Position numbers and translations under genes: made by a program. Below are positions 1 to 5,595 of a DNA stretch of 6,879 nucleotides, in pieces; position 1 is the stretch's first letter; every line of letters starts with the position of its first letter. Under the pieces are notes generated by a model that was given only the letters and a program-made list of their open reading frames with translations, made no database searches and was not told the origin of the DNA. The DNA is from Porticoccaceae bacterium UBA1989 (GTDB lineage Bacteria > Pseudomonadota > Gammaproteobacteria > Pseudomonadales > Porticoccaceae), in NCBI GenBank assembly GCA_002335945.1, contig DDDD01000097.1, positions 1,093-7,971 of the forward strand, written 5' to 3'.

Positions 1-88
1 GCTAGGGGTGATTTGTCAAATCCCTTTTGATAAATACGCTGCTATCTAAGACTGGTAAGTTCTCTCTAGGTTAGCCTACTGAAGCAAA

Positions 89-145
89 GTCGAACCTCGC
101 GAGGGATCTCAACCATCTTACTGCGCAAATAAAAAAGCCCCCTTA
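89..145 (-). repeat. Left copy of tRNA-downstream tail repeat (degenerate)
   Basis: This stretch is a diverged copy of 351-405, the segment just downstream of the tRNA-Ser terminator stem. The two share GTCGAACC, CGCGAGGG and TCTCA blocks, and then 22 identical bases (124-145 versus 384-405) that include the A-rich run and the start of the terminator stem. The right copy forms a hairpin GAACCC-GCGA-GGGTTC at 354-369; the left copy has partly lost it. Bases 1-88 contain no gene I can support; the only structure seen there is a small inverted repeat, GATTTG-T-CAAATC, at 10-22. Confidence 0.7.
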
Positions 146-159
146 TTGAGAGTGGGCTT
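131..159 (-). terminator. Degenerate rho-independent terminator (left copy)
   Basis: Read on the minus strand, a stem AAGCCC (159-154) pairs with GGGCTT (140-135) and runs straight into a T tract (TTTTTT). The loop is long and the stem shorter than in the perfect terminator at 391-420, with which it shares its T-tract side. It lies downstream of a tRNA-like 3' end at 180-202, so it may be the leftover terminator of a lost tRNA transcription unit. Confidence 0.5.
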
Positions 160-179
160 AATAAGTAAATTGGTTAGGT

Positions 180-202
180 TGGTGCTGATGGAGAGGGATT
201 GA
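180..202 (-). pseudogene. Possible fossil tRNA 3' end
   Basis: On the minus strand this reads AATCCCTCT followed by CCATCAGCACCA. That resembles the end of a tRNA: the T-loop/T-stem 3' side, acceptor strand, discriminator A and an encoded CCA. The match to the T-loop consensus is imperfect. Farther 5', where the rest of a tRNA should be, there is instead a palindrome (203-230), so no cloverleaf can form. Its position upstream of a tRNA-type terminator copy (131-159) supports a tRNA relic. Relatives often carry tRNA-Arg ending GCACCA after tRNA-Ser, so a decayed tRNA-Arg is conceivable, but that is inference. Confidence 0.35.
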
Positions 203-230
203 CTGATAAGGCCCTAAAGGGACTTATCAG
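203..230. repeat. 28-bp inverted repeat (hairpin)
   Basis: CTGATAAG (203-210) and CTTATCAG (223-230) are perfect 8-bp arms. After one internal mismatch, CCC/GGG arms extend the stem around a TAAA centre. It is followed directly by a smaller hairpin CCCC-TGC-GGGG (231-241). No T tract follows on either strand, so it is not a terminator. It interrupts what looks like a tRNA relic and is the longest of a run of small hairpins in this region. Confidence 0.75.
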
Positions 231-241
231 CCCCTGCGGGG

Positions 242-275
242 CGCCCTTCGTGCGTCCAAAATGCGTTCGCATTTA
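242..275. repeat. CAAAATG hairpin repeat, copy A
   Basis: Copy A of a short dispersed unit. Bases 242-264 match 608-630 (copy C) at 22 of 23 positions, and 252-274 are identical to 327-349 (copy B). The core folds as AAATGCG-TT-CGCATTT. It is followed by another hairpin, CAGGCT-GA-AGCCTG (287-300). There is no coding content. Confidence 0.75.
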
Positions 276-307
276 GTGATAAATAACAGGCTGAAGCCTG
301 CTATTGA

Positions 308-369
308 GTCCTGCGGACCGCCTTCGGCGTCCAAAATGCGTTCGCATTTTGTCGAACCCGCGAGGGTTC
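308..369. repeat. CAAAATG hairpin repeat, copy B, within a string of four hairpins
   Basis: Four small hairpins sit almost end to end: GTCC-TGC-GGAC (308-318), CGCC-TTC-GGCG (319-329), CAAAATGCG-TT-CGCATTTTG (332-351), and GAACCC-GCGA-GGGTTC (354-369). The third is the best-formed copy of the dispersed unit and has perfect arms. The series lies 3' of the tRNA-Ser terminator on the minus strand. It is REP-like in character, but I do not recognise it as a named family. Confidence 0.75.
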
Positions 370-390
370 TCACCCGAATTCTTCGCAAAT

Positions 391-420
391 AAAAAAGCCC
401 CCTTAAAAGGGGGCTTTTTT
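391..420 (-). terminator. Rho-independent terminator of tRNA-Ser
   Basis: A perfect 12-bp stem (391-402 with 409-420; AAAAAAGCCCCC on one arm) closes on a 6-base loop. The outer six pairs are A-T, so an A run precedes and a T run follows the GC core on both strands, and it could act in both directions. On the minus strand the hairpin begins three bases after the encoded CCA of tRNA-Ser, leaving a very short 3' trailer. Confidence 0.9.
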
Positions 421-423
421 ATT

Positions 424-514
424 TGGCGGAGAAAGAGGGATTCGAACCCTCGATACGCTATTAACGTATACGCCCTTAGCAGGGGCGCGCCTTCAGCCAC
501 TCGGCCATTTCTCC
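424..514 (-). tRNA. serV-like: tRNA-Ser(GCU), CCA encoded
   Basis: This 91-base gene folds as a class II tRNA decoding AGC and AGU. The acceptor strands GGAGAAA and TTTCTCC pair, with discriminator G and an encoded CCA (424-426). The anticodon stem is CGCCC/GGGCG around loop CTGCTAA, with anticodon GCT (plus-strand 478-480). The long variable arm, ATACG paired with CGTAT, is typical of serine tRNAs. The T arm is GAGGG-TTCGAAT-CCCTC. It lies beyond csrA on the same strand, as in Pseudomonas. A TATACA hexamer (522-527) ends seven bases before the mature 5' end and could be a -10 element, but I see no convincing -35. The first 13 bases are duplicated upstream (see 502-529 and 655-682). Confidence 0.97.
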
Positions 515-529
515 ATAAACTTGTATAAC
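502..529. repeat. 28-bp direct repeat, copy 1 (tRNA 5' end + flank)
   Basis: Perfect 28-bp direct repeat with 655-682. This copy holds the first 13 bases of the functional tRNA-Ser plus 15 bases of upstream flank, including the TATACA hexamer. Identity stops on both sides (t501 versus c654, c530 versus t683). Between the copies lie 125 bases of hairpin-rich DNA. Confidence 0.95.
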
Positions 530-540
530 CGGCATTCACT

Positions 541-641
541 TACCAAACTGGTAGCCGCGCCCGGTCGCGCGTTGCTTCGAAGCTCTCGCTTCTCGTCTCT
601 TCGAGACCGCCCTACGTGCGTCCAAAATGCTACTCATTTTG
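541..641. repeat. Hairpin-rich spacer with CAAAATG repeat copy C
   Basis: This spacer lies between the two 28-bp repeats. Hairpins in order: TACCA-AAC-TGGTA (541-553), GCGC-CCGGTC-GCGC (557-570), the palindrome GCTTCGAAGC (574-583), GTCTC-TTC-GAGAC (595-607), and CAAAATG-CTACT-CATTTTG (623-641). The last is copy C of the dispersed unit: its loop has diverged but the arms still pair. No ORF here is credible. It looks like an inserted non-coding element. Confidence 0.7.
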
Positions 642-654
642 TCAGCCACAAAAC

Positions 655-682
655 CGGCCATTTCTCCATAAACTTGTATAAC
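655..682. repeat. 28-bp direct repeat, copy 2 (orphan tRNA 5' end)
   Basis: This exact copy of 502-529 on the csrA side ends after 13 bases of tRNA sequence, so it is only a truncated tRNA-Ser start with its -10-like hexamer (675-680). It may mark where the original promoter region was before the 125-base spacer arrived, or one end of an insertion or tandem-duplication event. Confidence 0.9.
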
Positions 683-732
683 TATCAATCTTTACTTTAA
701 CTGCCTCGGAAACCTGACGGCTTAGAAACAAC

Positions 733-760
733 TATGCCGCCCTTGAACAGCGGCGGCATA
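733..760 (-). terminator. Terminator-like hairpin after csrA
   Basis: A perfect 9-bp GC-rich stem (TATGCCGCC at 733-741 with GGCGGCATA at 752-760) encloses a 10-base loop, 32 bases past the csrA stop codon. On the minus strand it is followed by AGTTGTTTCT, only a moderate T tract. It probably ends the csrA transcript and separates it from tRNA-Ser. Confidence 0.6.
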
Positions 761-792
761 ATAGCACATCAGTGGAAAAATCAAAGACCGAT

Positions 793-996
793 TTACTCAG
801 AATCTCCAGTTATAGGTGCATTTTCGCCACCTTTTTCCATTTGGATTCTCTGATAGATTTCTTCACGATGTACCGCTATTTCTTTTGGTGCATTTACACC
901 TAAACGAACCTGATTTCCACGGACACCTAAAACGGTAACTGTGACGTCATCGCCTATTACTAGTGTTTCTCCAACTCTTCTTGTAAGTATTAACAT
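793..996 (-). CDS. csrA: Carbon storage regulator CsrA (RsmA)
   Basis: CsrA is a small homodimeric RNA-binding protein that binds GGA motifs in hairpin loops of mRNA leaders, changing translation and stability and controlling carbon flux, motility and biofilm programmes. The 67-residue product has the usual family length. It starts MLILTRR, with the basic strand-1 residues R6 and R7, and contains VGVNAPKEI and then AVHREEIY, in which R44 is the key RNA-contact arginine. The C-terminal tail after residue 55 is variable in the family. The ATG is preceded by AGGAG six bases away. It lies 162 bases after lysC with no clear terminator between them, so read-through from lysC is possible. The leader carries several GGA motifs, suggesting autoregulation (see 1003-1110). 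Confidence 0.97.
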   Translation of the reverse strand: MLILTRRVGETLVIGDDVTVTVLGVRGNQVRLGVNAPKEIAVHREEIYQRIQMEKGGENAPITGDSE

Positions 997-1002
997 AGCA
1001 TG

Positions 1003-1110
1003 CTCCTACACTGCTGCCCATTATTCCTAATGGAAGTTTTTATCCATAATCCGTCTACACTTAAAGACGGCCACTCCTGCTTGTACCCCTTGATTACTCA
1101 GCGATGAGTA
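1003..1110 (-). promoter_or_regulatory. Structured csrA leader with multiple GGA (CsrA-site-like) motifs
   Basis: On the minus strand this leader has five GGA triplets (plus-strand TCC at 1004-1006, 1025-1027, 1043-1045, 1050-1052, 1075-1077). One lies inside the Shine-Dalgarno AGGAG. One forms the loop of a perfect hairpin, CCATTA-GGAA-TAATGG (1018-1033). Two read ATGGA and ACGGA, matching the ANGGA core. Two more hairpins are present: CCGTCT/AGACGG (1051-1070) and TACTCA-TCGC-TGAGTA (1095-1110). A loop GGA 18 bases from a GGA in the ribosome site is the arrangement a CsrA dimer can bridge, so feedback repression is a reasonable inference. A weak promoter candidate (TTGGAC, 16-base spacer, GATAAG; 1128-1155) lies upstream. 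Confidence 0.5.
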
Positions 1111-1158
1111 CCAAAACACTGTTCGAACTTATCAGCTTTCCTTAGCGTTGTCCAAGCT

Positions 1159-2394
1159 TTAGGACTCTTCTGTGCCCTCGCCCTCAAGACCGAACCCTGA
1201 ATGCAACGCACGCACGGCTAATTCAAGGTAACGCTCTTCTATTACTACGGTGATCTTTATCTCTGATGTGGTGATCAGCTGAATATTGATGCCCTCTTTG
1301 GCTAAGGCTTCAAACATCTGCGACGCAACGCCCGCATGGGAGCGCATACCCACACCAACAATAGACACTTTGGCGATTTTGCTGTCAGAATCCACTTCCT
1401 GAGCGCCTAGGTCGGCTGCGATCTCTTTGAGTAGGGCTTCTGCTTTTGCCAGCTCATCGCGGTGTACTGTGAAGGTGATGGTCGCGGAGTTGTCTTTGGC
1501 CACGTTCTGCACAATAACGTCGATTTCAATATTGGCTGCACTAATGGCGCCCAATACCTTGTAGGCAACGCCGGGCTGATCGGGAATGCCGCGGATGGTG
1601 AGTTTTGCTTCATCACGGTTAAAAGCAATGCCTGATACAACTGGTTTTTCCATCTGATCGTCATCCTCAAAAGTAATCAACGTGCCAGGGCCCTCTGTAA
1701 AGCTCGACATGACACGCAGTGGTACATTGTATTTTCCAGCAAATTCAACTGAACGAATCTGCAGTATCTTTGAACCCTGACTGGCCATTTCTAGCATTTC
1801 TTCAAAGGTTATTTTTTCGAGTCGGCGCGCCTGGGGCACAACCCTAGGGTCGGTAGTGTAAACACCATCAACATCAGTATAGATTTGGCACTCATCGGCC
1901 TTCAAGGCTGCTGCCAGGGCGACTGCGGTGGTATCTGAGCCTCCGCGACCGAGGGTGGTAATGTTGCCGTCTTCATCGGATCCCTGAAAGCCTGCGACTA
2001 CGACAACACAGCCTGCAGCCAGGTCCGATTCTATGCGATGTCCATCGATCTCTCTGATACGGGCTTTACCGTGAGCATTATCGGTAAGAATGCGTACCTG
2101 ACCACCGGTATAGGAGCGCGCTTCAATACCGAGTTTCTGTAGGGCCATGCATAACAGTGCAATGGTGACCTGCTCGCCTGTACTGACCAGCACGTCCATT
2201 TCACGCAAGCTTGGCTGCTCATCAATGGCGTTGGCCAAGCCGATAAGACGGTTGGTCTCTCCACTCATGGCAGACACGGCGACTACTAGCTGATTGCCGC
2301 TGTTGTGGCTCTTCGCCACTTTCACCGCTACCGCTTGGATGCGCTCTACGGTACCTACTGAGGTACCGCCATATTTTTGGACTATTAAACTCAT
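1159..2394 (-). CDS. lysC: Aspartokinase, lysine-sensitive type (LysC)
   Basis: LysC phosphorylates L-aspartate with ATP to aspartyl-4-phosphate, the committed step to lysine, threonine, methionine and diaminopimelate. The 411-residue protein matches the length of Pseudomonas LysC. The amino-acid-kinase domain (about 1-230) begins with KYGGTSVG (7-14), and later has LGRGGSDTTA (148-157) and YTDVDGVYTTDPR (172-184), the substrate and nucleotide motifs. Two ACT domains follow, near 265-335 and 345-405, expected to bind the feedback inhibitors. The ribosome site is weak (AAAGAGACC before ATG). An internal ATG, M248 at 1653-1651, has GAGGA ten bases before it, at the domain border where some bacteria start a separate beta subunit. 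It follows alaS after a probable terminator. Confidence 0.96.
   Translation of the reverse strand: MSLIVQKYGGTSVGTVERIQAVAVKVAKSHNSGNQLVVAVSAMSGETNRLIGLANAIDEQPSLREMDVLVSTGEQVTIALLCMALQKLGIEARSYTGGQVRILTDNAHGKARIREIDGHRIESDLAAGCVVVVAGFQGSDEDGNITTLGRGGSDTTAVALAAALKADECQIYTDVDGVYTTDPRVVPQARRLEKITFEEMLEMASQGSKILQIRSVEFAGKYNVPLRVMSSFTEGPGTLITFEDDDQMEKPVVSGIAFNRDEAKLTIRGIPDQPGVAYKVLGAISAANIEIDVIVQNVAKDNSATITFTVHRDELAKAEALLKEIAADLGAQEVDSDSKIAKVSIVGVGMRSHAGVASQMFEALAKEGINIQLITTSEIKITVVIEERYLELAVRALHSGFGLEGEGTEES
1651..1668 (-). promoter_or_regulatory. Possible internal start for an aspartokinase beta subunit
   Basis: Within lysC, codon M248 (ATG, plus-strand 1651-1653) is preceded on the minus strand by GAGGA (1668-1664) with a ten-base spacer. 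It lies between the kinase domain and the first ACT domain. Actinobacterial and Bacillus lysC genes have an in-frame internal start at the same place, producing an ACT-only beta subunit. Whether this organism uses it cannot be told from sequence. A chance GA-rich stretch encoding acidic residues is the simpler explanation. Confidence 0.3.
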
Positions 2395-2447
2395 GGTCTC
2401 TTTATCGTTAATGACTTAGGTATCCAGCCTCAAATAAAGCCTGGAGG

Positions 2448-2480
2448 AAAAAGGGCGCAAATTAAACCGTAATTCGCCCC
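2448..2480 (-). terminator. Probable terminator between alaS and lysC
   Basis: On the minus strand GGGGCGAATT (2480-2471) can pair, with small bulges, to AATTTGCGCCC (2463-2453), followed at once by TTTTT (2452-2448). It lies 22 bases past the alaS stop codon. A second weaker hairpin, CCAG/CTGG (2424-2444), follows before the lysC start. The stem is imperfect, so some read-through into lysC is likely. Confidence 0.5.
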
Positions 2481-2502
2481 TAAAGTTAAGTGCTTTCTGT
2501 TT

Positions 2503-5103
2503 TTACGCTAGGTTGTCTTGTACCCAGTTATAGACTGATTCTAGAGCCTCTGGCAGTGCAGTGATGTCACCTGCTGCGCCCTGCGCCATATCGGCGCGAC
2601 CACCACCTTTACCGCCAACCTGAGCTGTAACAAATTTAAGCAGGTCCCCTGCTTTAACCTTATCGGTCAGATCGTTAGTCACACCAGCTACTAGCGCGGC
2701 TTTATCACCCTCTACTGCAGCGAGCAGGAATACACCTGACTGGAGCTTTGATCGCACCTGATCGGCAACGCCACGAAGACTCTTTGCATCAGCGCCTTCA
2801 ACTACGGTTGCCAGTACACCAACGCCATTTATTTGCTTTAGGCCTGCCATCAAATCTGTACCTGAAGCATTGGCTAGCTTACTTTTTAGGGCTTCAATTT
2901 CTTTTTGCAGTCGACGGTTATCATCCAATACCTGACGTACCTTGTCGGTGACATTACTGCCTGAAGCTCTCACCACGGCAGTGACATCTGCAATTGTGTC
3001 CTGAAGCTGGTCACAGTAGTCAATGGCCTTTTCGCCGGTAACCGCTTCTATGCGGCGCACGCCTGAGGCAACGCTGGATTCGCCGGTTACCCGCACCAGA
3101 CCAATATCACCAGTTCGCGATGCATGGGTACCGCCACAGAGTTCTACTGAGAAGTCGCCGCCCATACTGAGCACCCGAACTTCGTCGCCATACTTTTCAC
3201 CAAATAGCGCCATGGCACCTTTGGTCACAGCATCATCCATGCTCATTACTTCGGTGGTCACAGAGGTATTGCGTAGAATTTCTGCGTTAACAATATGCTC
3301 GATCTTACGAATCTGTTCTGGGGTCACAGCTTCGTCATTAGAGAAGTCAAAACGCAGTCGCTCACTATTGACCAGCGAACCCTTCTGCTGCACATGCTCA
3401 CCAACGACCTGCTGCAGGGCAGCATGTAATAGGTGCGTGGCAGAATGATTGAGAGCGGTTGCTTTACGAACGCTGGCATCGACTGAGGCCGCTACCTTAT
3501 CCCCGACCTTTAGCTCACCGGACATTACGCGACCCATATGCATATGGTGGTCGCCCGCTTTCCGGCAGTCGCCTATTTCAATGTTAACGCTGTCGTTGTG
3601 CAGATAGCCGCTGTCACCAACCTGGCCACCAGACTCGGCGTAAAACGCAGTGCTGTCCAAAATCACGACGACTTCGGTATCGGCACTGACGCTTTCAACT
3701 GACTCTCCCGCGGCATAGAGTGCAACCACGATGGCGCTGTTATCAAGATGTTCGTATCCACAGAACTCTGTGCTGCCTTCCACACGAATGCTGTCGCTGT
3801 AATCCAAACCAAATTGACTCGCCGAGCGGGCCCGTTTGCGCTGCTCTTCCATGCAGGCTTCATAGCCTGGCATATCAAGGCTGTAACCTTTTTCACGGGC
3901 TACGTCGTTGGTTAGATCTGTGGGGAAACCAAAGGTGTCGTAAAGCTGGAAGATCAGCTCTCCGGGCAGTACGTCGCCAGAGACATTTTCTAATGCGGCT
4001 TCCAATACGCCCATCCCTTTATCCAGGGTGCGTGCAAATTGCTCTTCTTCTTTTTTGATGGTGTCGGTAATTTCTTGTTGCATGCTAATCAGCTCTGGGT
4101 AGGCTTCACCCATAACTTCACCAAGAGATCCAACCAGCTTATAAAAGAAGCTGCCTGTAGCACCCAGACTATGGCCATGCCTAAGGGCACGACGAATAAT
4201 ACGACGCAGCACATAGCCACGCCCTTCGTTGGACGGCTTGACCCCATCCACCACCAAGAAAGCACAGGAGCGGATATGGTCGGCCACTACTTTTAGCGAG
4301 TTTTCTTGCAGGTCTGTGACGCCAATAATCTTAGCCGCGTCTTTAATCAGGTGCTGAAACAGATCAATGTCGTAATTGTTATGCACGCCCTGCATGACTG
4401 CTGCAACGCGCTCAAGGCCCATGCCTGTATCAATGGACGGCTTGGGTAATGGCGTCATCTTGCCGCTGCTGTCTCGCTCAAACTGCATAAAGACCAGATT
4501 CCAGATTTCGATATAACGATCGAGATCATCGTCTTTACTGCCTGGAGGGCCACCGGGAATATCTTCCCCGTGGTCCCAAAATATTTCAGTACTCGGGCCG
4601 CAGGGACCGGTATCACCCATCTGCCAAAAGTTATCTTCATCCAGGCGCGAGAGTCGTTTGGGGTCTATACCAATATCGTTGATCCAGATATCTGCGGCTT
4701 CGTCATCGCTGATGTGCACGGTGATCCACAGACGCTCTTTGGGTAGCTTTAGTACTACGGTCAAAAATTCCCAGGCAAAGGCAATGGCGTCATGTTTAAA
4801 GTAATCGCCAAAACTGAAATTACCCAGCATCTCAAAAAAGGTATGGTGCCTTGCGGTGTAACCGACGTTCTCTAGGTCATTGTGCTTACCGCCGGCGCGG
4901 ACGCAGCGCTGAGAGGACACGGCTCGGTTGTAGTCTCGCTTGTCGTCACCTAGGAATACATCTTTAAACTGCACCATGCCTGCGTTGGTAAACAGCAGGG
5001 TCGGGTCATTACCCGGGACCAGGCTACTGCTGGGCACAATTTTGTGCTGTTTGCTGGCAAAATGGTTTAGGAAGGCGTCACGAATGTCGGCGCTTTTCAT
5101 CAT
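2503..5103 (-). CDS. alaS: Alanyl-tRNA synthetase (AlaRS)
   Basis: AlaRS is a cytoplasmic class II synthetase that charges tRNA-Ala and hydrolyses Ser- and Gly-tRNA-Ala. At 866 residues it is full length (E. coli is about 876). The catalytic core includes RCVRAGGKHNDLENVG (66-81), RHHTFFEMLGNFSFGDYFK (85-103) and the GRGYVLRRIIRRALRHG segment (about 295-311). The editing domain has its zinc ligands in HSATH (H553, H557) and CGGTH (C656, H660). A coiled-coil-prone stretch near 715-745 leads to the C-Ala/DHHA1 domain with GGKGGGR (830-836). It begins ATG ATG; the first ATG fits best, with GGA eight bases upstream. That ribosome site overlaps a small hairpin, CCAA-GTG-TTGG (5113-5123). No editing or catalytic residue appears lost. 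Confidence 0.98.
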   Translation of the reverse strand: MMKSADIRDAFLNHFASKQHKIVPSSSLVPGNDPTLLFTNAGMVQFKDVFLGDDKRDYNRAVSSQRCVRAGGKHNDLENVGYTARHHTFFEMLGNFSFGDYFKHDAIAFAWEFLTVVLKLPKERLWITVHISDDEAADIWINDIGIDPKRLSRLDEDNFWQMGDTGPCGPSTEIFWDHGEDIPGGPPGSKDDDLDRYIEIWNLVFMQFERDSSGKMTPLPKPSIDTGMGLERVAAVMQGVHNNYDIDLFQHLIKDAAKIIGVTDLQENSLKVVADHIRSCAFLVVDGVKPSNEGRGYVLRRIIRRALRHGHSLGATGSFFYKLVGSLGEVMGEAYPELISMQQEITDTIKKEEEQFARTLDKGMGVLEAALENVSGDVLPGELIFQLYDTFGFPTDLTNDVAREKGYSLDMPGYEACMEEQRKRARSASQFGLDYSDSIRVEGSTEFCGYEHLDNSAIVVALYAAGESVESVSADTEVVVILDSTAFYAESGGQVGDSGYLHNDSVNIEIGDCRKAGDHHMHMGRVMSGELKVGDKVAASVDASVRKATALNHSATHLLHAALQQVVGEHVQQKGSLVNSERLRFDFSNDEAVTPEQIRKIEHIVNAEILRNTSVTTEVMSMDDAVTKGAMALFGEKYGDEVRVLSMGGDFSVELCGGTHASRTGDIGLVRVTGESSVASGVRRIEAVTGEKAIDYCDQLQDTIADVTAVVRASGSNVTDKVRQVLDDNRRLQKEIEALKSKLANASGTDLMAGLKQINGVGVLATVVEGADAKSLRGVADQVRSKLQSGVFLLAAVEGDKAALVAGVTNDLTDKVKAGDLLKFVTAQVGGKGGGRADMAQGAAGDITALPEALESVYNWVQDNLA

Positions 5104-5187
5104 TAATTAGTTCCAAGTGTTGGCATCCGTCGATCTGACCAATACCTTTAAAATTTTGGGCCTGCTCTTTTAAGTCTAGAGCGTTGT

Positions 5188-5244
5188 TTCTTACTTACAG
5201 CTTGGCTTTTTATTTACAGCTTCGCTCTTTACCTAGAGCTTCGC
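5188..5244 (-). repeat. 19-bp tandem repeat, three copies, each carrying an AKL-stop end
   Basis: Three adjacent 19-base units on the minus strand (5244-5226, 5225-5207, 5206-5188) begin GCGAAGCTC, GCGAAGCTG and GCCAAGCTG. Neighbouring units match at 15 and 16 of 19 positions. The first contains the last codons and TAG stop of the HIT gene. In the same register the other two read Ala-Lys-Leu-TAA, so each unit is a copy of the gene's end. A trace of a fourth unit (shared CTAGAGC core on the plus strand) lies at 5169-5187. The remaining gap to alaS (5104-5168) has no gene. Confidence 0.8.
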
Positions 5245-5595
5245 TTCGCTAAAGTGCTGTGTGCCATCTTTGCTGGCCAAAACATGGAGGTGCAGGTGGA
5301 AGACGGTCTGCCCTGCATCGGCGCCATTATTGACTACGAGCCTAAAGGCCTCGTCAACACCAGCTGTGCGGGCAACGTCTCCAGCGACTAATAGTAGGTG
5401 ACCAAGAATGGCTCTATCTTGTTCGGTGGCATCTACTAGGCGCGGGATTGGCTTGCGGGGAATAACCAGCATATGCACAGGTGCCTGGGGTGCAATGTCG
5501 TTTATCACGATGCATTGATCATCTTCGTAGAGAATCTCTGCGGGAATCTCGCGATTAATAATGCGGGTAAATAACGTTGGGCTGTTGTCACTCAT
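5233..5595 (-). CDS. Histidine triad (HIT/HINT-type) nucleotide-binding protein
   Basis: HINT-type proteins are small cytoplasmic dimers that hydrolyse purine nucleoside phosphoramidates such as AMP-lysine; their physiological substrate in bacteria is often unclear. The 120-residue product has the HIT fold from the N-terminal FTRIINREIPAEILYED to the signature VFHLHLHVLA, with triad H100, H102 and H104. H102 should be the nucleophile, and H41 in APVHMLVIP is the fourth conserved histidine. The C-terminus (SKDGTQHFSEAKL) differs from the GGRxLxWPPG end of canonical HINT proteins. Its ATG overlaps the stop of the upstream Trm112-like gene by one base (TAATG), implying translational coupling. 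Its stop lies in a 19-bp tandem repeat. Confidence 0.93.
   Translation of the reverse strand: MSDNSPTLFTRIINREIPAEILYEDDQCIVINDIAPQAPVHMLVIPRKPIPRLVDATEQDRAILGHLLLVAGDVARTAGVDEAFRLVVNNGADAGQTVFHLHLHVLASKDGTQHFSEAKL

Noticed and set aside
180..260. A second functional tRNA to the left of tRNA-Ser
   Set aside because: Only a 3' end resembles tRNA. The 5' part is an inverted repeat and no acceptor, D or anticodon arm can be drawn.
203..420. CRISPR array
   Set aside because: The hairpins differ in sequence and spacing, only one unit recurs, and there are no regular spacers or cas genes.
304..528. Plus-strand open frame of 74 codons with KRDSNPRY
   Set aside because: It is antisense to tRNA-Ser. 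The RDSNPR-type peptide is the familiar translation of the antisense T arm, not a protein.
273..539. Minus-strand open frame of 88 codons covering the tRNA-Ser gene
   Set aside because: It runs through the tRNA, its terminator and the hairpin repeats. The translation is tRNA-derived and the frame has no credible ribosome site. It is a spurious ORF of a kind common at tRNA loci.
502..682. Prophage or genomic-island attachment sites at tRNA-Ser
   Set aside because: The repeat is at the tRNA 5' end, the interval is only 125 bases, and no integrase or phage gene is present in the window.
2395..2502. Lysine riboswitch in front of lysC
   Set aside because: Only about 108 bases separate alaS and lysC, too short for the roughly 170-base lysine aptamer, and the hairpins present are explained by an alaS terminator and a small stem.
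3023..3448. Plus-strand open frame of 141 codons inside alaS
   Set aside because: It is antisense to the conserved AlaRS editing domain, with low-complexity Ser/Thr/Pro-rich composition and no family resemblance. It is a shadow of alaS codon use.
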